Below, piece by piece: positions 1 through 6,092 of a stretch of 10,112 bases of DNA. A program made the translations under genes and the position numbers. Source of the stretch: Asaia bogorensis (GTDB lineage: Bacteria > Pseudomonadota > Alphaproteobacteria > Acetobacterales > Acetobacteraceae); contig CAMCZJ010000114.1 of assembly GCA_945886995.1 (NCBI GenBank), positions 1-10,112 on the forward strand, read 5' to 3'. Position 1 is the stretch's first letter; every line of letters begins with the position of its first letter. The notes below the pieces were generated by a model. It was not told where the DNA came from. It saw only the letters and a list, made by a program, of their open reading frames with translations, and did not search any database.

Positions 1-60
1 TGCCGGCTGCGCCCGGCGCTTGGCCTGCCGGCACGCCTGCCGCGCCTATGGACGACATGA
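1..60 (+). CDS. ureD: Urease accessory protein UreD (UreH), C-terminal end only
   Basis: Frame 1 is open from the left edge to a TGA at 58-60, giving 19 residues that end in P-R-L-W-T-T. This resembles the usual UreD C-terminus, a Pro/Arg-rich stretch ending in P-R-x-W-x-T. The position immediately upstream of ureA fits the common alphaproteobacterial order ureDABCEFG. UreD is the scaffold that binds urease apoprotein and, with UreF and UreG, directs nickel insertion. Only the tail is visible, so the call rests on this short motif plus context. The stop codon overlaps an ATG (57-60, ATGA) that opens a six-codon ORF. Confidence 0.65.
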   Translation, partial: CRLRPALGLPARLPRLWTT

Positions 61-77
61 AGCAGAAAATCCCATGA
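57..77 (+). other. Mini-ORF 1 between ureD and ureA (6 codons)
   Basis: ATG at 57-59 overlaps the ureD stop (58-60) in an ATGA. It reads M-K-Q-K-I-P and stops at TGA 75-77, which itself overlaps the next ATG (74-76). There is no separate Shine-Dalgarno sequence, so any translation would come from ribosomes finishing ureD. Its possible role is translational relay; a functional peptide is not implied. It could be chance. Confidence 0.3.
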
Positions 78-112
78 TGATGGCACAGCGATTGCGGAAC
101 CCAACGCCATGA
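74..112 (+). other. Mini-ORF 2 between ureD and ureA (12 codons)
   Basis: Three consecutive ATG codons (74-82) open a 12-codon ORF, M-M-M-A-Q-R-L-R-N-P-T-P. It stops at TGA 110-112, overlapping the ureA ATG (109-111). With mini-ORF 1 it forms an unbroken chain of ATGA junctions from ureD to ureA through all three reading frames. This suggests termination-reinitiation coupling across the 48-base gap. ureA has only a weak GGA (96-98) as its own ribosome site, in keeping with this idea. No experimental support is visible. Confidence 0.3.
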
Positions 113-564
113 ACCTGACCCCGCGTGAAAAAGACAAGCTGATGATTTCTATGGCTGCGATCGTGGCGCGACGGCGCCTGGAACGCGGCCTGAAAATGAA
201 CTTCCCCGAATCCGTGGCGCTGATCACGGATTTCGTGGTGGAAGGGGCGCGCGATGGACGCAGCGTGGCGGAGCTGATGCGCGATGGCGCAACCGTGCTG
301 ACGCGTGACCAGGTGATGGAAGGCATCGCTGAGATGCTCCATGAAATCCAGGTGGAAGCGACCTTCCCGGATGGCACAAAGCTGGTGACGGTGCATCAGC
401 CAATCCGTGCGCCGGCGGCGAAGAAGCCCAGCGCCAAGGCGAAGCCTGCCCCGAAGGCCAAGGTGAAAGCCGCACCGAAAGCCAAAGCCAAGCCCAAAGC
501 AAAAGCCGCGAAGAAACCCGTGAAGTTAAAGGCGAAGCCAGCGCGTAAGGGAGCCCGCAAATGA
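109..564 (+). CDS. ureA: Urease gamma subunit with Lys/Ala/Pro-rich C-terminal extension
   Basis: Residues 1-100 are a full-length urease gamma subunit, with the family's N-terminal LTPREKDKL block, a V-A-R-R-R-L-E-R-G stretch near 19-27, ITDFVVEGARDG (39-50), and a V-E-A-T-F-P-D-G-T-K-L-V-T-V-H segment ending in P-I-R at 98-100, where bacterial UreA normally stops. It assembles with UreB and UreC into the cytoplasmic nickel urease that hydrolyses urea to ammonia and carbamate. The protein then continues for 51 residues (101-151) made of 19 Lys, 2 Arg, 17 Ala and 8 Pro with no acidic residue, like a histone H1-type tail. Its stop overlaps the ureB start (ATGA, 561-564), and the tail DNA holds the ureB ribosome site. 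The core call is near certain; the tail's role is unknown. Confidence 0.97.
   Translation: MNLTPREKDKLMISMAAIVARRRLERGLKMNFPESVALITDFVVEGARDGRSVAELMRDGATVLTRDQVMEGIAEMLHEIQVEATFPDGTKLVTVHQPIRAPAAKKPSAKAKPAPKAKVKAAPKAKAKPKAKAAKKPVKLKAKPARKGARK
547..553 (+). promoter_or_regulatory. Ribosome binding site of ureB inside the ureA tail
   Basis: AAGGGAG lies seven bases before the ureB ATG at 561. It is encoded within the last codons of the ureA Lys-rich extension. ureB therefore has a strong site of its own as well as ATGA coupling to ureA. Confidence 0.7.
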
Positions 565-866
565 TCCCCGGCGAAATCATCACCGCCGCAGGCGAGATCA
601 CGCTCAACGCAACGCGCGATGCGGTAGAAATCTCGGTGGCGAATAAGGGTGACCGCCCGGTGCAAGTGGGCAGCCATTATCATTTCGCGGAAACCAATCC
701 GCTGCTGGATTTTGACCGCGCCAAGGCGCGCGGCTGCCGGTTGGATATCGCAGCCGGCACGGCGGTGCGCTTTGAACCGGGGCAGACGCGCAAGGTGCGC
801 CTGATCCCGCTTTCAGGCGCGCGCATCATCCATGGTTTTCGCGGCGAAACGGAAGGGGCGGTCTGA
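561..866 (+). CDS. ureB: Urease beta subunit
   Basis: This 101-residue protein has the normal length for a separate bacterial beta subunit. It begins M-I-P-G-E, and contains the conserved N-K-G-D-R-P-V-Q-V-G-S-H-Y-H-F block at about 28-42, followed by E-T-N-P-L-L-x-F-D-R-A-K-A-R-G (44-58) and A-G-T-A-V-R-F-E-P-G-Q (65-75). It is a structural subunit of the cytoplasmic urease (alpha-beta-gamma)3 assembly and carries no nickel ligands. Its ATG overlaps the ureA stop by four bases and follows a strong AAGGGAG site. The ureC start follows its stop after three bases, and the GGAAGGGG in its last codons (about 849-858) probably serves ureC. Identification is secure. Confidence 0.97.
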   Translation: MIPGEIITAAGEITLNATRDAVEISVANKGDRPVQVGSHYHFAETNPLLDFDRAKARGCRLDIAAGTAVRFEPGQTRKVRLIPLSGARIIHGFRGETEGAV

Positions 867-869
867 CCC

Positions 870-2582
870 ATGGCAACGAAAATCTCTCGTGCCGCTTATG
901 CCGGCATGTATGGCCCAACAGTGGGCGACCATGTGCGCCTGGCCGATACGGAAATCTTCATCGAGGTTGAGCGCGACCTGACCACCTATGGTGAGGAAGT
1001 GAAATTCGGCGGCGGCAAGGTGATTCGTGATGGCATGGGCCAATCGCAAGTCACACGCGCCAATGGCGCCATGGATACCGTGATCACCAATGCGCTGATC
1101 CTGGACCATTGGGGCGTGGTGAAGGCGGATATCGGCTTGCGTGGCGGTCGGATTGCCGCGATTGGCAAGGCGGGCAATCCTGATACGCAGCCCAATGTGG
1201 ACATCATTATCGGCCCGGGGACGGAAATCATCGCCGGTGAAGGGCGCATCCTGACCGCGGGCGGGCTTGATGTGCATATCCATTTCATCTGCCCGCAGCA
1301 GATCGAAGAAGCTTTGGCGTCTGGCATCACCTCCATGTTCGGCGGCGGCACTGGCCCGGCGCATGGCACGCTGGCCACCACCTGCACGCCCGGGCCTTGG
1401 CATATGGAGCGTATGTTGCAGGCCGCCGAAGGCTTTCCGATGAACCTTGGTTTCCTCGGTAAGGGCAATGCTGCGCTGCCGGCGGGGTTGGAAGAACAAA
1501 TCCGCGCGGGCGCTTGCGGGCTCAAACTGCATGAGGATTGGGGCACCACACCCAAGGCGATTGATACCTGCCTATCGGTCGCGGATGAGATGGATATCCA
1601 GATCGCCATTCATACCGATACGCTGAATGAAAGCGGTTTTGTTGAGGAAACCATCAAGGCCATTCGTGGCCGCACCATTCAGGCCTTCCATACCGAAGGT
1701 GCCGGTGGCGGCCATGCGCCGGATATCCTGCGCTTGGTCGGTGAAGCGGGCGTGCTGCCTTCATCCACCAACCCCACCATGCCCTATACGGTGAATACGG
1801 TGGATGAGCATTTGGATATGCTCATGGTCTGCCACCACCTTGATCCGCGCATTGCAGAAGATGTGGCCTTTGCCGAAAGCCGCATCCGGAAGGAAACCAT
1901 CGCGGCGGAAGACATCCTGCATGATATCGGCGCCATCAGCATGATGTCGTCCGACAGCCAGGCCATGGGCCGCGTGGGTGAGGTGATTATTCGCACCTGG
2001 CAGACTGCGCATAAAATGAAGGTGCAACGCGGCCGCCTGCCGGACGAAAAGGGCGATAATGATAATGTGCGGGCCAAGCGCTATATCGCCAAATACACCA
2101 TCAACCCCGCGATTGCGCAGGGCGTTTCTGATCATGTCGGCAGTATTGAAGTCGGCAAGATTGCTGATCTTGTCATGTGGACGCCGGCCTTTTTCGGCGT
2201 GAAGCCGGATATGGTGTTGAAGGGCGGCACCATTGCCATGGCGCTGATGGGCGACCCCAATGCCTCCATCCCCACGCCGCAGCCGGTGCATTACCGGCCG
2301 ATGTTCGGCAGTTATGGGCGTTCCCGCCTGCTATCCGCCGTGACCTTCGTGAGTGGTGCTGCGTTGCAGGCGGATATTGCGGGCCGCTTCGGGCTTTCGC
2401 GCGAATTGGTGGCGGTGCGCAATTGCCGCGGCGGCATCAGCAAGCGCAGCATGGTGCATAATGCGACGCTCCCCAAGATCGAGGTTGATCCCGAAACCTA
2501 TGAGGTGCGCGCCGATGGCGTGCTGCTGGTCTGCGAACCGGCCAAGGTGCTGCCCATGGCGCAGCGTTACTTCATGTTTTGA
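870..2582 (+). CDS. ureC: Urease alpha (catalytic) subunit
   Basis: This full-length 570-residue catalytic subunit of urease (EC 3.5.1.5) hydrolyses urea in the cytoplasm. All key residues of the Klebsiella enzyme are present, shifted by two: nickel ligands His136 and His138 (V-H-I-H-F-I-C-P-Q-Q), the lysine to be carbamylated Lys219 and His221 (G-L-K-L-H-E-D-W-G), His248, His274 (F-H-T-E-G-A-G-G-G-H-A-P-D), flap Cys321 and catalytic His322 (M-V-C-H-H-L-D-P), Arg338, and nickel ligand Asp362 (S-S-D-S-Q-A-M-G-R). The N-terminal A-Y-A-G-M-Y-G-P-T-x-G-D-x-V-R-L-A-D-T signature is intact. The start three bases after ureB has a GGAAGGGG site. No frameshift or lost residue is seen, so the enzyme should be active once matured by UreD/E/F/G. 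Confidence 0.99.
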   Translation: MATKISRAAYAGMYGPTVGDHVRLADTEIFIEVERDLTTYGEEVKFGGGKVIRDGMGQSQVTRANGAMDTVITNALILDHWGVVKADIGLRGGRIAAIGKAGNPDTQPNVDIIIGPGTEIIAGEGRILTAGGLDVHIHFICPQQIEEALASGITSMFGGGTGPAHGTLATTCTPGPWHMERMLQAAEGFPMNLGFLGKGNAALPAGLEEQIRAGACGLKLHEDWGTTPKAIDTCLSVADEMDIQIAIHTDTLNESGFVEETIKAIRGRTIQAFHTEGAGGGHAPDILRLVGEAGVLPSSTNPTMPYTVNTVDEHLDMLMVCHHLDPRIAEDVAFAESRIRKETIAAEDILHDIGAISMMSSDSQAMGRVGEVIIRTWQTAHKMKVQRGRLPDEKGDNDNVRAKRYIAKYTINPAIAQGVSDHVGSIEVGKIADLVMWTPAFFGVKPDMVLKGGTIAMALMGDPNASIPTPQPVHYRPMFGSYGRSRLLSAVTFVSGAALQADIAGRFGLSRELVAVRNCRGGISKRSMVHNATLPKIEVDPETYEVRADGVLLVCEPAKVLPMAQRYFMF

Positions 2583-2586
2583 GGTG
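2580..2586 (+). promoter_or_regulatory. Ribosome binding site deciding the ureE start
   Basis: TGAGGTG straddles the ureC stop codon and sits eight bases before ATG 2595. It supports that ATG over the GTG at 2586, which would be inside the site itself. Confidence 0.6.
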
Positions 2587-2594
2587 TGCGTGAC

Positions 2595-3128
2595 ATGACC
2601 GAGACACTCCCCCGCGCCATTCAAGTACTGCCCACCGGCGGCTGGGTGGAACGCACCGCGCGCCATCGTGTGACGCTGGATTTCGATGACCGTTTCCGCC
2701 GCCGCAAGCGCTATGTCGCGGAAGATGGTTTTGCGTTTTTGCTCGATCTGGAAGAAGCAACCGTGCTCCGCCAGGGTGATGGGCTGCTGCTGGAAGGCGG
2801 GGGCGTTATTCTGGTGCAGGCCGCGCCCGAGCCTTTGATAGAAATTACGGCGGAAACGCCGGAACGGCTTGCGCGTTTGGCGTGGCATCTGGGCAATCGC
2901 CATTTGCCGACGCAGATTGATGGCAGCCGCATTCTGATCCGCAAGGATCATGTGATTGAAGCCATGCTGAAAGGGCTTGGTGCGCAATTGCAGCATGTGG
3001 AGGTGGCCTTCGATCCGGAAGGCGGCGCTTATGGCGAACATAACCGCCATATGGGGCATCATCACCATCATGGTGATGGCGATCACGACCATCATCACGG
3101 CGATGGCCATCATCACCACCATCACTAA
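2595..3128 (+). CDS. ureE: Urease accessory protein UreE, nickel carrier with long His-rich tail
   Basis: UreE is the cytoplasmic metallochaperone that passes Ni(II) to UreG and the urease apoprotein. I start it at ATG 2595 (177 residues), because GAGGTG at 2581-2586 lies eight bases upstream; an in-frame GTG at 2586 would add only three residues and overlap that site. The N-terminal half is the UreE beta domain. The metal-binding domain carries H-L-G-N-R-H (98-103), matching Klebsiella His91 and His96, and K-D-H (His119), matching His112. The tail from residue 149 to 177 holds 17 His and 4 Asp in 29 residues and ends in six consecutive His, richer than the roughly 15-residue Klebsiella tail. 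It should bind several nickel ions. Its DNA overlaps the start of ureF in another frame. Confidence 0.96.
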   Translation: MTETLPRAIQVLPTGGWVERTARHRVTLDFDDRFRRRKRYVAEDGFAFLLDLEEATVLRQGDGLLLEGGGVILVQAAPEPLIEITAETPERLARLAWHLGNRHLPTQIDGSRILIRKDHVIEAMLKGLGAQLQHVEVAFDPEGGAYGEHNRHMGHHHHHGDGDHDHHHGDGHHHHHH

Positions 3129-3822
3129 AGATAAGTCGGGCGCTGCACAGCAGACGCTGTATCGGCTGTTGACCTGGCTTTCGCCGGCCTATCCAGTGGG
3201 GGCCTATACCTATAGCCATGGGCTGGAGGCGGCGGTGGAAGCGGGCGCTGTCACCAAGCGCGATGGCTTGATCGCCTATGTCAGCACCGCTTTGCAGCGC
3301 GGCACCGGGCGCGTGGATGGCGCGCTGCTGGCGGCGGCCCATCGCGCCATGGTGAAGGGCGATGACGCGGCTTTGGATGAGATAGCAGCGCTGGGTGCCG
3401 CCTGGCGCGGCACGGCGGAAACAGCGCTTGAAGCGGAAGCACAGGGCACGGCTTTTACCAACGTCACGCTGGCCGCCTGGCCCATGCCACGCTTTGCGGC
3501 CTTTGCTGCGCGCCACCCGCGCCAGCTTGCTCATGCGGTGGCTTTCGGCGCGGCGGCGGCGGAACAGGGCATTCCGGCGCGTGATGCGGCGTTCGGATTT
3601 CTATCCGCCTTCGCGGCCAATCTTGTCTCAGCCGGTGTGCGGCTGGTGCCGCTTGGGCAGACTGATGGACAGCTTGCCATCGCGGCACTGCAACCCGCTG
3701 CCGTTGCCGCCGCCGAGGCCGCGCTGATGGCTGACCTCACCCGGCTTGGCACGGCAGCGCCAATGCTCGATATTTTCTCCCTGCGTCATGAGACGCAATA
3801 CACAAGGTTGTTCAGATCATGA
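3103..3822 (+). CDS. ureF: Urease accessory protein UreF
   Basis: UreF works with UreD and UreG in the urease activation complex, where it recruits the UreG dimer and gates GTP-dependent nickel insertion. The protein has the conserved L-T-W-L-S-P-A-Y-P-V-G-A-Y-T-Y-S-H-G-L-E at about 23-42 (the usual form is G-A-F-S-Y-S-H-G), S-A-G-V-R-L-V-P-L-G-Q-T-D-G-Q at 176-190, and the typical C-terminal L-D-I-F-S-L-R-H-E-T-Q-Y-T-R-L-F-R-S. The frame is open upstream to 2977, but that part is the ureE His tail read out of frame. ATG 3103 gives 239 residues, near family length; ATG 3076 or 3070 are alternatives. None has a good Shine-Dalgarno, so coupling to ureE termination (stop at 3126-3128) is likely. 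Its stop overlaps ureG by ATGA. Confidence 0.93.
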   Translation: MAIITTITKDKSGAAQQTLYRLLTWLSPAYPVGAYTYSHGLEAAVEAGAVTKRDGLIAYVSTALQRGTGRVDGALLAAAHRAMVKGDDAALDEIAALGAAWRGTAETALEAEAQGTAFTNVTLAAWPMPRFAAFAARHPRQLAHAVAFGAAAAEQGIPARDAAFGFLSAFAANLVSAGVRLVPLGQTDGQLAIAALQPAAVAAAEAALMADLTRLGTAAPMLDIFSLRHETQYTRLFRS

Positions 3823-4451
3823 GCATTTCGCAGAATGGCCCGTTTCGTGTGGGTATTGGTGGACCGGTTGGTTCCGGCAAAACGGCGCTGGTGGATCGCC
3901 TTTGTAAATACATGCGCGACCGATACGATATTGCGGTTATCACCAATGACATCTATACGCGTGAAGATGCGGAATTTCTGACGCGCTCGGGCGCGCTGGT
4001 GCCGGAACGGATTGCCGGCGTTGAGACCGGCGGCTGCCCGCATACGGCGATCCGCGAAGATGCCTCCATCAACCTTGCTGCCGTGCATGACATGGCAGTG
4101 AAATTCCCCAAGTTGGAAATACTGTTCATTGAAAGCGGCGGCGATAATCTGGCCGCGACCTTCAGCCCGGAATTGGCGGATCTGACCATCTATGTGATTG
4201 ATGTCTCGGCGGGCGATAAGATTCCGCGCAAGGGCGGGCCGGGCATTACCCGAAGCGATTTGCTTGTGATCAATAAGATTGATCTGGCGCCTTTGGTGGG
4301 CGCTGATCTTTCCGTGATGGATCGCGATGCGCGCAAGATGCGCGGCGCCCGCCCCTTCATCTTCACGAATCTGAAGGTTCTGCAAGGGGTTTCCGATATC
4401 GCGGATTTCATCGTGGCGCAGGGCGGCATTACACCCCGGGCTGCGGCATGA
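3819..4451 (+). CDS. ureG: Urease accessory GTPase UreG
   Basis: UreG is a SIMIBI-class GTPase whose nickel-bound dimer hydrolyses GTP to drive metal delivery to urease. This 210-residue protein has normal length. It shows the P-loop G-P-V-G-S-G-K-T (15-22), the invariant nickel-binding C-P-H (Cys73, His75) in E-T-G-G-C-P-H-T-A-I-R-E-D, the switch-type E-S-G-G-D-N-L (105-111), and the guanine-specificity motif N-K-I-D (152-155). There is no N-terminal His-rich extension, so the His-rich store in this operon is on UreE. It starts within the ureF stop (ATGA, 3819-3822), with a weak AAGG further upstream, and its own stop overlaps the next gene in the same way. The identification is secure. Confidence 0.98.
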   Translation: MSISQNGPFRVGIGGPVGSGKTALVDRLCKYMRDRYDIAVITNDIYTREDAEFLTRSGALVPERIAGVETGGCPHTAIREDASINLAAVHDMAVKFPKLEILFIESGGDNLAATFSPELADLTIYVIDVSAGDKIPRKGGPGITRSDLLVINKIDLAPLVGADLSVMDRDARKMRGARPFIFTNLKVLQGVSDIADFIVAQGGITPRAAA

Positions 4452-5374
4452 ACGCGCCGCGCCATATCATCATCCTCGGCATGGGGTTGATGGGCTGCGA
4501 TATCGCGGCGATTTTCCTCAACGGCGGTTGGCGTGTGACCGCGGTCGAACCGGCGCGGGATCGTTGGCCGGCAGCCCAAGCCCGCGTCGCGCAGTCCATC
4601 ACCCAGTTGGATGGCGACCCTGCCGCGGCTTCCGGCCTCACGCTTTTGGATGACATGAAGGCGCCGGACTACGCAGAGGCCGAGGCGGTGATTGAAGCCG
4701 TGCCCGAAAGGCTTGATCTGAAGCGCAAGGTCTTTGCGGAACTTGATGCGCTGGTGCCCGCGGGCATCCCAATCGCGTCCAACGCATCTGGCTATCGCAT
4801 TACGGATATCGCCGGCGATCTGCCGGGGCGCGCGCGTTGTGCGAACCTCCATTTCTTCCTGCCCGCGCATCTGGTGCCGGGTGTCGAGGTCGTGCGCGGC
4901 GAATACACGGACCAAGCGGTTTGCGACAAACTCGCCGAGATCATGGCGGGGCTTGGCCGCAAGGTCATCCGCGTGGCGAAAGATGTGCCGGGCTTTCTTG
5001 CCAATCGCATCCAGCATGCGCTGATGCGCGAAGCCTTTTCGGTGATTGATCAGGGCCTCGCTACCGCTGAGGATGTGGACAATGCCGTGCGCTACGCCTT
5101 CGGCTTTCGCTATGTCGCGGCGGGGCCGATCCTGCAAAAGGAATTGGCGGGGCTTGAGACGCAATTGGAAGCGGGGCGTACCATCTATCCTTCGCTGAAC
5201 AATAGCCCAGATCCAAGCCCGGGCCTTGCGCGCTTGGTCGCGGAAGGCAAGCTTGGCCCCAAAACCGGGGAGGGCTTTCGCCCCTGGCCGGCGGAGAAAA
5301 CCGCCAAGGAACGCGCGCGGTATGAGAAGGCGCTGCTCGCCGCGGCGCGCATTTTGCGGGATGAGGAAGCCTAG
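4448..5374 (+). CDS. 3-hydroxyacyl-CoA dehydrogenase family protein (NAD-dependent, substrate unknown)
   Basis: This 308-residue protein has an N-terminal Rossmann domain with G-M-G-L-M-G (11-16) and E34 as the expected ribose-binding acidic residue after the second strand, followed by a helical C-terminal domain. Residues matching the catalytic set of human short-chain 3-hydroxyacyl-CoA dehydrogenase are present: Ser114 (S-N-A-S-G), His135 (N-L-H-F-F), Glu147 (V-E-V-V-R-G) and Asn186 (G-F-L-A-N-R). The L-P-A-H-L-V-P after the catalytic His differs from the N-P-V-P of classic beta-oxidation enzymes. It belongs to the broader family that includes carnitine and gulonate dehydrogenases, so the substrate cannot be read from sequence. 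Its ATG overlaps the ureG stop (ATGA, 4448-4451), placing it on the urease transcript, although no link to urea metabolism is known to me. Confidence 0.85.
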   Translation: MNAPRHIIILGMGLMGCDIAAIFLNGGWRVTAVEPARDRWPAAQARVAQSITQLDGDPAAASGLTLLDDMKAPDYAEAEAVIEAVPERLDLKRKVFAELDALVPAGIPIASNASGYRITDIAGDLPGRARCANLHFFLPAHLVPGVEVVRGEYTDQAVCDKLAEIMAGLGRKVIRVAKDVPGFLANRIQHALMREAFSVIDQGLATAEDVDNAVRYAFGFRYVAAGPILQKELAGLETQLEAGRTIYPSLNNSPDPSPGLARLVAEGKLGPKTGEGFRPWPAEKTAKERARYEKALLAAARILRDEEA

Positions 5375-5432
5375 AACGCGGCATGCCGCGAAGGTGAAGT
5401 GACGCGCCCATAGGCTCGCGCCATTTTCGCGC

Positions 5433-6092
5433 ATGATTTTCTCAGCCAAGCCCATGGCGCGCTTCGCCGACCGCGCTGAAGCAGGGCGCAACCTTGCGCC
5501 CTTGCTTGCAGCGCGCGGCTTCGACAAGCCCGTGATCTTTGCCCTGCCGCGTGGTGGCGTGCCTGTGGCGCTGCCCATTGCTAAGGCCCTGGGCGCACCG
5601 CTTGATCTTTTGCTGGTGCGCAAATTGGGCGTGCCCTGGCAGCCGGAATTGGGCTTCGGTGCTTTGGCAGAAGGTCTTGAAGAACCGCTACTCAATCAGG
5701 ACATCATCGCCCATACCGGCCTGACCGAGGACATGATCGCCCCCGTGCTTGCCGAGGAAAGGCAAGAACTTGCCCGTCGTACCGAGCTTTATCTCAAGGG
5801 CCGCAAAAGGCTGGACCCCAAAGGGCGCAGCGTCATTCTGGTGGATGATGGGCTTGCCACGGGCTTTACCGCGCGGGCGGCCTTGCAGGCACTACGCCAG
5901 CGTGGTGCTGCTCGGCTCGTGCTTGCCGTGCCCATCGCCGCACCTGAAAGCATCGCCACGCTGAAGGATCTGGCAGATGAGATCATCGCCGTGGAAACGG
6001 AAGATTTCCACGGCGGAATCAGCGCATCCTATGTTGATTTCCACCAGATCAGCGATGCCGAAATGCTGGGAATGCTTGGAAGCAATTCTTGA
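5433..6092 (+). CDS. Phosphoribosyltransferase-family protein
   Basis: This 219-residue protein is a type I phosphoribosyltransferase fold (COG1926-like). It contains F-A-L-P-R-G-G-V-P-V-A (36-46) and L-V-R-K-L-G-V-P-W-Q-P-E-L-G-F-G-A (61-77), both typical of this uncharacterised group. The PRPP-binding motif is V-I-L-V-D-D-G-L-A-T-G-F-T-A-R-A-A (134-150), with both acidic residues present and Phe145 where Ala or Ser is more usual. The end, D-F-H-Q-I-S-D-A-E-M, matches the family's D-F-x-Q-x-S-D-x-E. Such proteins are called putative phosphoribosyltransferases, but the nucleobase is unknown. The start is uncertain: ATG 5454 (seven residues later) is equally possible and neither has a clear ribosome site. 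It lies 58 bases after the dehydrogenase and may share its transcript. Its stop abuts that of the opposing gene. Confidence 0.85.
   Translation: MIFSAKPMARFADRAEAGRNLAPLLAARGFDKPVIFALPRGGVPVALPIAKALGAPLDLLLVRKLGVPWQPELGFGALAEGLEEPLLNQDIIAHTGLTEDMIAPVLAEERQELARRTELYLKGRKRLDPKGRSVILVDDGLATGFTARAALQALRQRGAARLVLAVPIAAPESIATLKDLADEIIAVETEDFHGGISASYVDFHQISDAEMLGMLGSNS

Noticed and set aside
2977..3102. Long N-terminal extension of UreF from ATG 2977
   Set aside because: It would be wholly within ureE in another frame, has low-complexity Ile/Thr/Met content and exceeds the usual UreF length.
2331..3125. Minus-strand 264-codon ORF beginning with a Met/Val/Ile-rich stretch that looks like a membrane segment
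   Set aside because: It is antisense to ureC and ureE; the apparent hydrophobic segment is only the complement of the His/Asp codons of the UreE tail.
3108..3125. C-terminal hexahistidine as an engineered tag or vector sequence
   Set aside because: It is continuous with a natural His-rich UreE tail and is followed directly by in-frame native ureF; no vector sequence is present.
5377..5390. Perfect palindrome CGCGGCATGCCGCG after the dehydrogenase gene as a terminator
   Set aside because: There is only a 5-bp stem with a 4-base loop and no following T run; such GC palindromes occur by chance in this composition.
4190..5695. Minus-strand ORF of 501 codons
   Set aside because: It lies antisense over ureG, the dehydrogenase and the phosphoribosyltransferase, which all have clear family motifs. 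Its composition is typical of GC-rich shadow frames.
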